From Nocardia stercoris (GTDB lineage Bacteria; Actinomycetota; Actinomycetes; Mycobacteriales; Mycobacteriaceae), in assembly GCF_003696265.1 (NCBI RefSeq), contig NZ_RFFH01000016.1:62001-126000 (forward strand): a stretch of DNA of 64,000 nt. The letters run 5' to 3'. Below the pieces are notes generated by a model. The model had not been told where the DNA came from, did no database searches, and saw only the letters and a list, made by a program, of their open reading frames with translations. Each line of letters opens with the position of its first letter. Positions within the stretch are counted from its first letter, which is position 1. A program made the position numbers and the translations under genes. Below, one piece after another: positions 35,138-43,278 of this stretch.

Positions 35138-35980
35138 ATGCCGCTGACCCCAGCCGATGTGCACAACGTCGCGTTCAGCAAACCGCCGATCGGGAAGCGC
35201 GGCTACAACGAGGACGAGGTCGACGCCTTCCTCGACCTGGTCGAGCAGGAGCTCTCGCGCCTGATCGAGGAGAACGCGGATCTGCGACAGCGAGTCGCGG
35301 AACTGGACGCCGAACTGGCCGACGCCAAGAAGGTCCGTCCCGGCGCGCAGGCCGTGAAACCGGTCGCCGCACCGGAACCGCCGAAGACGGTTCAGGTCGC
35401 GCCGCTCGCGCCGCCGGCGCCGGTGCCCGTTGCCCCGGCGATGCCGATGGACAAGGCCGCGGGCGCGGACGCGAACCTGCAGGCCGCCAAGGTGTTGAGC
35501 CTCGCGCAGGAGATGGCCGACCGGCTCACCACCGACGCCAAGTCGGAAGCCGAGCAGTTGCTGTCCAACGCGCGGGCGAACTCCGAGCGACTGGTGACCG
35601 ACGCGCGCTCGCGCTCCGAGGCCATGATCACCGACGCCCGCCAGAAGGCGGAGGCGCTGCTGAACGACGCGCAGAACCGGTCCGACGGACAGCTGCGGCA
35701 GGCCAAGGAGAAGGCCGACGAGCTGCAGGCGACCGCCGAGCGCAAGCACACCGAGATCATGTCGACCATCACCCAGCAGCGCACGGTGCTGGAGAGCCGC
35801 ATCGAGCAGCTCAAGACCTTCGAGCGCGAGTACCGGGTGCGGCTGAAGTCCTACCTGGAATCCCAGCTCGAGGAGCTGGAGAACCGTGGCTCCGCGGTCC
35901 CGGTCGACGGCGGCGAGGCGTTCGCCGACATCGCGGCCGGCGGGCACGGCGCGGCTTCCTTCGCCAAGGGTGGCAAGTAA
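35138..35980 (+). CDS. wag31: Polar growth protein Wag31 (DivIVA)
   Basis: Coiled-coil scaffold that binds negatively curved membrane and organises polar cell-wall synthesis. The 280-residue protein has the DivIVA N-terminal domain (LTPADVHNVAFSKPPIGKRG, NEDEVDAFLDLVEQEL), a Pro/Ala linker around residues 68-105 and a long C-terminal coiled coil with recurrent ATAER/DARSRSEAM-like heptads. The leader has a repeated GCTAGATCT and a small hairpin (GAAGG/CCTTC, 35124-35136) that would cover the ribosome-binding site. Confidence 0.96.
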   Translation: MPLTPADVHNVAFSKPPIGKRGYNEDEVDAFLDLVEQELSRLIEENADLRQRVAELDAELADAKKVRPGAQAVKPVAAPEPPKTVQVAPLAPPAPVPVAPAMPMDKAAGADANLQAAKVLSLAQEMADRLTTDAKSEAEQLLSNARANSERLVTDARSRSEAMITDARQKAEALLNDAQNRSDGQLRQAKEKADELQATAERKHTEIMSTITQQRTVLESRIEQLKTFEREYRVRLKSYLESQLEELENRGSAVPVDGGEAFADIAAGGHGAASFAKGGK

Positions 35981-36041
35981 CCGCCGCTCGATATATCCAC
36001 ACCTGGCCGGCCCTGCCGCTGGACTGACCTAGGGGGTGTGC

Positions 36042-36242
36042 ATGCTCGTTTCGACGCTGGTGTTGGCCGCGATCGGTTTCGTACTGCTGGTCGCCGCTGT
36101 GACAACGGGTTCGGTGCTGTGGGCTTGGGGCTGCATCGTGGTGTGTGTGATCGGAGCGTTGCTGCTGTTGGTGAGCGCGTTGTCGACTCGCGAGGTCGAT
36201 GACGACTCCCCGCCCGGACCTGGGCGGCACGCCCGGCACTGA
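36042..36242 (+). CDS. Small two-helix membrane protein (Rv2144c position)
   Basis: A 66-residue product with two membrane helices (LVSTLVLAAIGFVLLVAAVT and VLWAWGCIVVCVIGALLLLV) and a short acidic then basic tail. AGGGGG precedes the ATG by about six bases. It lies 61 bases after wag31 where mycobacteria have the small membrane protein Rv2144c. Function unknown. Confidence 0.75.
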   Translation: MLVSTLVLAAIGFVLLVAAVTTGSVLWAWGCIVVCVIGALLLLVSALSTREVDDDSPPGPGRHARH

Positions 36243-36281
36243 GCCGGGCCGGTGGTCGGTAATGGGTTTGCCCGGGCTGGC

Positions 36282-36540
36282 TACAATCGAGACAGAGAAC
36301 ATCACAGGCACCGATCCGGCAATCACCGGGGAGCCTTCGGAAGAACGGCGTCTACGCGGCGCTCAGTAGAACCGAACGGGTGAGCCCGTCACAGCTCGTA
36401 TCGAGAGGTCCGGTGGACATCGGCGTGTATGCGCCGCGGTCGCCGGGCAAGCGGGGTGGTACCGCGGCTCCGGCGCATCCGTGCCGGGTTCGTCCCCGTG
36501 CCCGACAGGTGCGCGCCGCGAGCGCGCCGGCACGAGGAGA
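36282..36540 (+). promoter_or_regulatory. ileS T-box riboswitch (translational type) with promoter
   Basis: A -10 hexamer TACAAT (36282-36287) precedes a structured leader. The T-box core TGGTACCGCGG is at 36457-36467; the isoleucine specifier ATC is read at 36322-36324 in CCGGCAATCACCGG, followed by a UUCG-capped hairpin. Near the gene, CGTGCCGG (36480-36487) can pair with CCGGCACG (36527-36534), touching the ribosome-binding site GAGGAG (36534-36539). This fits actinobacterial ileS T-boxes, in which uncharged tRNA-Ile frees the ribosome-binding site. Accounts for the 308-base gap before ileS. Confidence 0.92.
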
Positions 36541-36550
36541 ACGCAGCCGC

Positions 36551-39500
36551 ATGGCTGATCCGACCAACGCTTCCGCGTACCCCCGGGCCGATCTGGCCGG
36601 TGGGGTCACCGCTTTCCCGGCGCTCGAGCAGCACGTGCTCGACTACTGGGCATCGGACGACACATTCCGGGCAAGCATCGAAAACCGGACGGGCAGTGAG
36701 GAATTCGTCTTCTACGACGGCCCGCCCTTCGCCAACGGATTGCCGCACTACGGTCATCTGCTCACCGGTTATGTCAAAGATGTGGTCCCGCGTTTCCAGA
36801 CGATGCGCGGGAAAAAAGTCGAACGCCGATTCGGCTGGGACACCCACGGACTTCCGGCCGAAATCGAGGCCGAGAAGCAATTGGGAATCACCGACAAATC
36901 CCAGATCGAATCGATGGGCCTGGCGGAATTCAATGCCGCATGTAAGTCCTCGGTGCTGCGCTATACCGGCGAGTGGCGCACTTATGTCACGCGGCAGGCC
37001 CGCTGGGTCGATTTCGACAACGATTACAAAACCCTGGACCTCGACTTCATGGAGTCGGTCATGTGGGCGTTCAAGTCGTTGTACGACAAGGGCCTGGTCT
37101 ACCAGGGCTTCCGGGTGCTGCCCTACAGCTGGTACGAGCAGACCCCGCTGTCCAACCAGGAGGCGCGCCTCGACGACGCCTACCGGATGCGGCAGGACCC
37201 GGCGGTCACCGTCGATATGCCGCTCGTCGTGCCGGCCGACCACCCGCTGGCCGCGCTCGACGGCGCCAACGCGCTGATCTGGACCACCACGCCGTGGACG
37301 CTGCCGTCCAACCTCGCGATCGCGGTCAACCCCGACATCAACTATGTGCATGTGCGGGGCAAGGACGGCAAGCGGTATGTGCTGGCGGCCGAACGGGTTT
37401 CGAATTACGCGCGCGAACTCGGTACCGACGGTGAGGGTCTCGAGGTCCTCGGTGAATTCGCCGGTGCCGCACTGGTAGGCCTGGGCTACCAGCCGCCGTT
37501 CGACTTCTTCCGCGGCCACCCGGGCGCATTCCGCGTCCTGAGCGCGGACTACGTCACCACCGAATCCGGTACCGGCGTAGTGCATCAGGCGCCGGCCTTC
37601 GGTGAGGAGGACATGGCGACCTGTGTCGAGGCGGGCATCGAGCTGGTGCAGCCGCTGGACCAGGGCGGCAAGTTCACCTCGATGGTGCCGCCGTACGAGG
37701 GCCTGATGGTCTTCGACGCCAACCCGGTCATCATCAAGGACCTCAAGGCCGCCGGAAAACTGCTGCGGCACGAGACGATCGAGCACTCGTATCCGCACAG
37801 CTGGCGGTCCGGACAGCCGCTGATCTACATGGCGGTGCCGTCCTGGTTCGTGGCGGTGACCAAGTTCAAGGACCGGATGGTCGAGCTGAACAAGCAGATC
37901 ACCTGGGTGCCCGAGCACATCCGCGACGGCCAGTTCGGCAAGTGGCTGGAGAACGCCCGCGACTGGAACATCAGCCGTAATCGCTTCTGGGGCGCGCCGA
38001 TCCCGGTCTGGATGTCCGACGACCCGGAGTACCCGCGGATCGACGTCTACGGCTCGCTGGATCAGCTGGAGCAGGACTTCGGCGTGCGGCCGACCAACCT
38101 GCACCGGCCTGAGATCGACGAGCTGGTTCGGCCGAATCCCGATGACCCGACCGGGAAGTCGATGATGCGGCGCGTGCCCGAGGTGCTGGACTGCTGGTTC
38201 GAGTCCGGGTCGATGCCCTACGCGCAGGTGCACTACCCGTTCGAGAACAAGGAGTGGTTCGAGGGCACTTCCGATGTGGCGCCGCACAATCCGGGTGACT
38301 TCATCGTCGAGTACAACGGGCAGACCCGCGGCTGGTTCTACAACCTGCACGTGCTCTCGACCGCGTTGTTCGACCGGCCGGCATTCAAATCCGTTGTCGC
38401 GCACGGCATCGTGCTCGGCGAGGACGGGCTGAAGATGTCGAAGTCGAAGGGCAACTACCCCGACGTCAACGAGGTCTTCGACCGCGACGGCTCCGACGCC
38501 ATGCGCTGGTTCCTGATGGCCTCGCCGGTGCTGCGCGGTGGCAACCTGATCGTCACCGAACGCGGTATCCGCGAAGGGGTTTCGCAGGCGCTGCGTCCGC
38601 TGTGGAACGCGTGGACCTTCCTGCAGCTCTACGCCACCGAACCCGGTGTGTGGCGCACGGATTCGGCCCACGTGCTCGACCGTTACATCCTGGCCAAGCT
38701 GGCCGAGACCCGCGACGCCATGACCGAGGCGCTCGAGGTCTACGACATCGCCACGGCCTGCGACCAGCTGCGCACCTTCGCCGACGCGCTCACCAATTGG
38801 TATGTGCGCCGGTCGCGTTCGCGGTTCTGGAGCGAGGACCGCGACGCCATCGACACCCTGCACACGGTGCTCGAGGTGACCACCCGGCTGTCCGCGCCGC
38901 TGTTGCCGCTGATCTCCGAGGTGATCTGGCGTGGGCTGACCGGGGAGCGGTCGGTGCACCTGGCCGACTGGCCGGCCGCCGACGCGCTGCCGCACGACGC
39001 CGAGCTGGTGTCGGCGATGGACGAGGTGCGTTCGGTCTGCTCGACGGTGCTGAGCCTGCGCAAGGCGAAGAACCTGCGGGTGCGGCTGCCGCTGGCGGAG
39101 GTCACCATCGCCGCGGCCGACGCGCAGCGGCTGGCGCCGTTCGCCGCGATCGTCGCCGACGAGGTGAACGTCAAGAAAGTCGACCTGACCACCGACGTCG
39201 CCGCGCACGGCCGCTTCGAGCTGGCGGTCAACGCGCGGGCGGCCGGTCCGCGCCTGGGCAAGAACGTGCAGACCGTGATCAAGGCGGTCAAGGCCGGGGA
39301 ATGGTCCGAGGACGCCGACGGTGTCGTGCGGGCGGCCGGGGTCGAGCTGCTGCCCGAGGAGTACACCCAGCGGCTGGTCGCCGCCGAGCCCGAGTCCACG
39401 GCGGCCCTGCCCGGCAATGCCGGTCTGGTGGTGTTGAACTCGGAGGTCACCGAGGAGCTGGAGGCCGAGGGCTGGGCACGCGACGTGATCCGCGACCTGC

Positions 39501-39706
39501 AGGAGACCCGTAAGTCGCTGGGCCTGGAGGTGTCCGACCGCATCACTGTGGTGCTGGAGGTGCCGGCCGAGCGCAAGGGCTGGGCGGAGACCCACCGCGA
39601 CCTGATCGCGGGGGAGGTGCTGGCCACCACGCTGACCTTCGGCGAGGCGGGTGCGGCGGCCGCCGAGATCACCGGCGGCGTCCGGGTGGCGATCACGAAG
39701 GCGTGA
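36551..39706 (+). CDS. ileS: Isoleucyl-tRNA synthetase
   Basis: Class I synthetase charging tRNA-Ile. The 1051-residue enzyme has the HIGH-type motif HYGH at residues 66-69 (PFANGLPHYGHLL), the CP1 editing domain (WTTTPWTLPSNLAIAV), KMSKS at 628-632 and the anticodon-binding region. Motifs such as GWDTHGLPAE and the absence of a C-terminal Cys4 zinc site point to the eukaryote-like IleRS type, commonly less sensitive to mupirocin. ATG 36551 is 11 bases after GAGGAG. Controlled by the preceding T-box. Confidence 0.97.
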   Translation: MADPTNASAYPRADLAGGVTAFPALEQHVLDYWASDDTFRASIENRTGSEEFVFYDGPPFANGLPHYGHLLTGYVKDVVPRFQTMRGKKVERRFGWDTHGLPAEIEAEKQLGITDKSQIESMGLAEFNAACKSSVLRYTGEWRTYVTRQARWVDFDNDYKTLDLDFMESVMWAFKSLYDKGLVYQGFRVLPYSWYEQTPLSNQEARLDDAYRMRQDPAVTVDMPLVVPADHPLAALDGANALIWTTTPWTLPSNLAIAVNPDINYVHVRGKDGKRYVLAAERVSNYARELGTDGEGLEVLGEFAGAALVGLGYQPPFDFFRGHPGAFRVLSADYVTTESGTGVVHQAPAFGEEDMATCVEAGIELVQPLDQGGKFTSMVPPYEGLMVFDANPVIIKDLKAAGKLLRHETIEHSYPHSWRSGQPLIYMAVPSWFVAVTKFKDRMVELNKQITWVPEHIRDGQFGKWLENARDWNISRNRFWGAPIPVWMSDDPEYPRIDVYGSLDQLEQDFGVRPTNLHRPEIDELVRPNPDDPTGKSMMRRVPEVLDCWFESGSMPYAQVHYPFENKEWFEGTSDVAPHNPGDFIVEYNGQTRGWFYNLHVLSTALFDRPAFKSVVAHGIVLGEDGLKMSKSKGNYPDVNEVFDRDGSDAMRWFLMASPVLRGGNLIVTERGIREGVSQALRPLWNAWTFLQLYATEPGVWRTDSAHVLDRYILAKLAETRDAMTEALEVYDIATACDQLRTFADALTNWYVRRSRSRFWSEDRDAIDTLHTVLEVTTRLSAPLLPLISEVIWRGLTGERSVHLADWPAADALPHDAELVSAMDEVRSVCSTVLSLRKAKNLRVRLPLAEVTIAAADAQRLAPFAAIVADEVNVKKVDLTTDVAAHGRFELAVNARAAGPRLGKNVQTVIKAVKAGEWSEDADGVVRAAGVELLPEEYTQRLVAAEPESTAALPGNAGLVVLNSEVTEELEAEGWARDVIRDLQETRKSLGLEVSDRITVVLEVPAERKGWAETHRDLIAGEVLATTLTFGEAGAAAAEITGGVRVAITKA

Positions 39707-39742
39707 CCGGGACCGGATTCGTGTGAATCCGGCAAATATTCA

Positions 39743-39792
39743 GCGCCCGGTGGGCTGGTGGCCGAGAAATCGGTGACCGGCCCGCCGGGCGT
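39743..39792 (+). terminator. Terminator hairpin after ileS
   Basis: Outer 12-bp stem (39743-39754 with 39781-39792, two G-U pairs) with a further inner stem, followed by CTCTTGTT. It begins 36 bases after the ileS stop and ends its transcript. Confidence 0.8.
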
Positions 39793-40082
39793 CTCTTGTT
39801 CCTGGCGCGTAACGCGTGGGACTGCTGTTATGCGAGTGCCCAGTGTCTCGGGTGGGTCTCAACATACCAATCGGTCTTGTGTGGCTGGAGTGAAAACGGG
39901 TACAACAGCTGAATCACGGCAAATCGTCCTGATGTTGTTTGTTCCACTCGTCGGTCCAACCGGCTGCCATAGCACGTTTAAACGCGCTTCCGGGTAAGTC
40001 GGCTCGGTGCAGATGTCCGTGGGGAAGCGGTCATCCGGGCTGGTCGCCACGGAGGCGTGCTCACACCGAAGGAACAGAGAAT
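39793..40082 (+). other. Upstream region of NlpC/P60 gene
   Basis: These 290 bases, part of a 376-base gap, have noticeably lower G+C and contain no credible ORF. CGCGTAACGCG (palindromic) and the run AAACGGGTACAACAGCTGAA may belong to promoter elements. A long structured leader is possible, but the conserved blocks of the cyclic di-AMP (ydaO) riboswitch found before related genes were not recognised. AAGGA precedes the ATG by about ten bases. Confidence 0.4.
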
Positions 40083-41612
40083 ATGACGAGCACGTCGTTT
40101 CGCCGCTCCCTGTCCCGACTAGGCCCGCTGGTGTGCGCGGTCGCCGCGACCGCGCTGACCGCGGCCGCACCCGCCGTCGCCGCACCAGCGCCCGCAACGC
40201 CGTCGGCCACCGCCCCGGATTCGGGTGTGCCGCCGCAGCTACGCGCCGCCGCACCGGGACCGGACGGGAACGCCGGTTGCCCGGCCGCCGGCCCGGCCGC
40301 CCCGAGCGTGCCGCCACTGGCTCTCGGACCCGTCGGACCGCCACCGCCGCCGGCACCCCCCGCACCCTCGGCGATGGCCCCGGCCCCCGCCGCTCCCGCG
40401 CACTCCGGCGCCGCCGCGGGCCTGTCGGGTCCTGGCGCACCCGGCCTCGCTGCAACATCGGAACCATCCGCCGGTGCGGTTCCGGCGCCGGCAGTCCCCG
40501 TGGCGCCTGCGCCTGCTGCGACGTCGCAACCGTCTGCTGTGCCTGGTGTGGTGCCAGGGCTGGCCGGTCCTGGCGCGCCTGCTGCCACGCCGTCGCCTTC
40601 CGCTGCGCCCGGTGCGGTGCCGGGTTTGGCTGCGCCTGGTGTGGTTCCGGGTCTGGCGGGTCCCGGCGCACCCAAACCCGCTGCCACGCCGTCGCCTTCC
40701 GCTGCGCCCGGTGCGGTGCCGGGTTTGGCTGCTCCGAGCGGGCCTGCGCAGGGGCTCACCGGTACGCCTGCGCCCGGGGCCGGGTCGTCCGGGCAGGCAG
40801 CGCAGGCCGCCCCGGCGGCAGCGGATGCCGAGCCGGTCGCACCGAATGCGCCGGCAGTCCGGCTGCCCGCCGCGTCGGATGTGCCGATGGCGCCCGGGGC
40901 CGCGGCGAGTCCGCCGGTCACGCCCACGACTCCGGTGGCGCCCGGCATCACGGTCCCGCGCGGGAACATCGTGCAGGCGGGGACCGGTGATTCGGCGGGT
41001 GCCGGCGTGGCGCCGGCGGCCGTGCCCCAGCCGGGCGTGAATCCGGCTGCCGCACAGCCGAAGCCGGCGATTCCCTCGGAACTCGGCGTGCGATGTGTGG
41101 CGGAGGCGCCGACACCGTGGCACAAGGCGTCCGCGCCGATGGTCCGGGCAACGGAGATCGCCGGGCTCGACGTCGCCTCGCTGGGATCCGGTTCCGACAG
41201 CGGTTCCGGGACCGGGCTGATGTCGGGGAGCGCGAACCTGATGGCGCTGCTGCCGGTTCCCAGTGCGCGCGGAGTCGCCGCCGCCGCCATCGCCGCGACC
41301 CAGGTCGGCAAGCCCTACGAGTGGGGCGGCACCGGACCCAACGCCTGGGACTGCTCGGGTCTGGTGCAGTGGGCGTACCGGATGGTGGGAATCGCGTTGC
41401 CGCGCACCACCTGGCAGCAGGCCGCCGCCGGTAGCGCGGTGCCGTTCATGTCGATGATGCCCGGGGATGTGGTGGTACTCAACGACGACGGCTCGCACGA
41501 GGGCATCTACATCGGCCTCGGGCAGGTTCTCAACGCCTACGACTACGGTGTCGGCGTCGTCACCACACCGCTGAAGAATTTCGACATCTACGCGATCCGC
41601 CGCTTCTTCTGA
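40083..41612 (+). CDS. Secreted NlpC/P60 cell-wall endopeptidase with Ala/Pro repeats
   Basis: A 509-residue exported protein: Sec signal peptide (LGPLVCAVAATALTAAAPAVAA, written here as its hydrophobic core), about 300 residues of Ala/Pro/Gly low-complexity sequence with an internal duplication, and a C-terminal NlpC/P60 peptidase domain. Catalytic Cys424 is in WDCSGLVQWAYR and His472 in DGSHEGIYIG. Such enzymes cut peptide stems of peptidoglycan during septum resolution (RipA class), which suits the dcw context. The long linker may span the envelope. Exact bond cleaved is unknown. Confidence 0.88.
   Translation: MTSTSFRRSLSRLGPLVCAVAATALTAAAPAVAAPAPATPSATAPDSGVPPQLRAAAPGPDGNAGCPAAGPAAPSVPPLALGPVGPPPPPAPPAPSAMAPAPAAPAHSGAAAGLSGPGAPGLAATSEPSAGAVPAPAVPVAPAPAATSQPSAVPGVVPGLAGPGAPAATPSPSAAPGAVPGLAAPGVVPGLAGPGAPKPAATPSPSAAPGAVPGLAAPSGPAQGLTGTPAPGAGSSGQAAQAAPAAADAEPVAPNAPAVRLPAASDVPMAPGAAASPPVTPTTPVAPGITVPRGNIVQAGTGDSAGAGVAPAAVPQPGVNPAAAQPKPAIPSELGVRCVAEAPTPWHKASAPMVRATEIAGLDVASLGSGSDSGSGTGLMSGSANLMALLPVPSARGVAAAAIAATQVGKPYEWGGTGPNAWDCSGLVQWAYRMVGIALPRTTWQQAAAGSAVPFMSMMPGDVVVLNDDGSHEGIYIGLGQVLNAYDYGVGVVTTPLKNFDIYAIRRFF
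40581..40732 (+). repeat. Direct repeat in NlpC/P60 linker (53 bp, 99-bp period)
   Basis: A 53-base sequence beginning GCTGCCACGCCGTCGCCTTC occurs identically at 40581-40633 and 40680-40732. The 99-base period equals 33 codons, so the duplication is in frame and lengthens the Ala/Pro linker. Exact identity implies a recent event. Confidence 0.95.
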
Positions 41613-41630
41613 GAACGGCGACACGGACGC

Positions 41631-41660
41631 AAGGGCGGTCGGCGCAGGCCGGCCGCCCTT
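41631..41660. terminator. Bidirectional terminator hairpin
   Basis: 13-bp stem (41631-41643 with 41648-41660, one G-U pair) and 4-base loop, placed between the convergent NlpC/P60 gene and the membrane-protein gene. Confidence 0.85.
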
Positions 41661-41687
41661 GTCGTCGCGGTGCCACGATTCCCGGTG

Positions 41688-42755
41688 TCAGACGCCGACC
41701 GCCTCCGCCATCTCGGTCTCCGCCTCGGCCTCACTGACCGCGTTGTCCGGCAACGGTTTCGGCGCGGGGGCGGGTCCGGTGTGGTGGTGTGCGCCGGTGC
41801 CGCGCCGCTCGGCCGCCGCCGCCACGGCCAGCACGACGAGGCCGACGAACAGCCAGACCACCAGGCTCGCCAGGCGGCCGCCGAATCCGGTGCCGCCGAA
41901 GTACAGCAGGCTGCGCGCGCCCTCGAGGAAACCCGCGCCGTTCCAGAAGCTGTGCAGGCTGCCGAAGAAGCCGTTCAGCAGCTCGGGGCGGTAGACCCCG
42001 CCCGCCGAGGTGAAGTTCAGCATGACGAACAACCCCATGAGCGACAGGGTGGTCCAGCGCTGCAGGAAGGTGTGCAGCCCTATCCCGATCGCCAGGATCC
42101 CGGCGGCGTACAACCAGCCCAGCGCCCAGATCTGCAGGTAGTCGTGATCGATGATGTGGTAGACGGGAACGGCCACGGCTATGGCAATCACGCTCACCAC
42201 GAACGAGGTGGCCAGTCCGATCAGGGCCCGGATCCGCATCGGCAGTCCCGCGCCGGCGGCGCCGATCACCGCGACGCTCGCGTAGCCGCCGATGCTCAGC
42301 ATGATCATGAGGAAGAACAGGCTCTGACCGGTCGGGTCGCCGGCGGGCAGATTCGCGAGGTCGGTGACCCGCAGCGGCACGTTCTGCTGCGCGGTGACCT
42401 CGTGGAACACCGTTTCCACGGCGGCTTCGGTGGCTTCGGAGGCGGCCTTGTTCACTACGAGTTCCGGCTGCTGCGCGTCCGGGACGAAGGCGCCCGCCAG
42501 GTCGAGCCGGCCGATGCGGTCGACGGCGGCGTCGCGGTCGGGAACCGTGATGACGTCCAGTGCGCTGCCGGCGCTGTCCTTGAGCGACTGAGCCAGCACC
42601 TTCGCCTGCGGATCGGTGCCGACGATCGCCACCTGCAGGTGGTTGGGCTGCGGCTGGTGGAACGCGCCGAGGTAGGCCAGGCCCATGCCCAGGCACATCA
42701 GCAGCGGCGTGAGCAGGTGGACGGCGACCGAGCGTAATTGAGCTTTGACCGGCAT
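41688..42755 (-). CDS. Multipass membrane protein (YhgE/DUF3533-like, ABC-2 permease fold)
   Basis: A 355-residue protein with one N-terminal helix (LLTPLLMCLGMGLAYLGAF), an external domain of about 130 residues containing PNHLQVAIVGTDPQAKVLAQ, then five or six further helices and a charged C-terminal tail. This layout matches YhgE/Pip and DUF3533-type proteins related to ABC-2 permeases, often involved in export or envelope stress; no ATPase partner is adjacent. ATG 42755 has GGAG upstream. Divergent from a MarR gene with shared operators, so it is the probable regulated target. Confidence 0.7.
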   Translation of the reverse strand: MPVKAQLRSVAVHLLTPLLMCLGMGLAYLGAFHQPQPNHLQVAIVGTDPQAKVLAQSLKDSAGSALDVITVPDRDAAVDRIGRLDLAGAFVPDAQQPELVVNKAASEATEAAVETVFHEVTAQQNVPLRVTDLANLPAGDPTGQSLFFLMIMLSIGGYASVAVIGAAGAGLPMRIRALIGLATSFVVSVIAIAVAVPVYHIIDHDYLQIWALGWLYAAGILAIGIGLHTFLQRWTTLSLMGLFVMLNFTSAGGVYRPELLNGFFGSLHSFWNGAGFLEGARSLLYFGGTGFGGRLASLVVWLFVGLVVLAVAAAAERRGTGAHHHTGPAPAPKPLPDNAVSEAEAETEMAEAVGV

Positions 42756-42767
42756 GACTGCGGCTCC

Positions 42768-42821
42768 ATAGTTGGTAAATGCAACTGTCTGATCGTTGAA
42801 CTCTACAACCATTTGGTTGTA
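42768..42821. promoter_or_regulatory. Paired MarR-type operators
   Basis: Two inverted repeats share CAAC/GTTG cores: ATAGTTG-N7-CAACTGT (42768-42774, 42782-42788; 6 of 7 paired) and the perfect TACAACC-N4-GGTTGTA (42804-42810, 42815-42821). A half-site CAACTAT covers the MarR start codon. They fill the 76-base gap between divergent genes, fitting autoregulation plus control of the membrane-protein gene. Confidence 0.85.
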
Positions 42822-42831
42822 AGATGCAACT

Positions 42832-43269
42832 ATGAATACAGGGTCATCGGTCACATCCCGTCGCGCGGCGATCCAATCCATACAGCGGGAACTCACCGCC
42901 TTCTCCCGGCGGGCACGCGGCCGGGCGGCCGAACTCTATCCACTGCTGTCGCTGGTCTCGGCCAGCATTCTCGATCTGGTGATCGAACGCGACGGCTGCC
43001 TGTCGGTGGATATCGCCGAGCACTTCGCGCTGGACAAGTCGACGGTCAGCCGACAGGTGGCGGCGCTGGAAAAGCTCGGCTATCTGGTGCGCGAGGTGGA
43101 TCCGGCCAATCGGCGCAACTACACGCTGCGCGCCACCCCGGCCGGCCGGCAAGCGGCCAAGGAGGCCGAACAGGCACGGCTGACCGCCTTCACCGACCAC
43201 CTGCACCGGTGGGACGACGCCGACATTGCCACCTTCGCCGCATATCTGATGCGGTTCAACGCATCCTGA
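42832..43269 (+). CDS. MarR family transcriptional regulator
   Basis: A 145-residue winged-helix regulator: dimerisation helices, recognition region LSVDIAEHFALDKSTVSRQVAALEKLG-type sequence at about residues 60-85, and the wing YLVREVDPANRRNYTLRATPAG. The ligand is unknown. Divergent from the YhgE/DUF3533-like gene with clear inverted-repeat operators between them. It converges on galU with nine bases between stops. Confidence 0.93.
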   Translation: MNTGSSVTSRRAAIQSIQRELTAFSRRARGRAAELYPLLSLVSASILDLVIERDGCLSVDIAEHFALDKSTVSRQVAALEKLGYLVREVDPANRRNYTLRATPAGRQAAKEAEQARLTAFTDHLHRWDDADIATFAAYLMRFNAS

Positions 43270-43278
43270 GCGGCGGGT

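Noticed and set aside
36389..39595. Very long minus-strand reading frame opposite ileS
   Set aside because: Mirror of the ileS codon pattern; the translation is His/Val/Arg-rich with no recognisable domain.
39793..40082. Possible cyclic di-AMP (ydaO) riboswitch before the NlpC/P60 gene
   Set aside because: Such switches precede related hydrolase genes, but the conserved blocks (CCGAATCCG-CAGC and GGGGAACC types) could not be found; only generic hairpins are present. A covariance search with RF00379 would decide.
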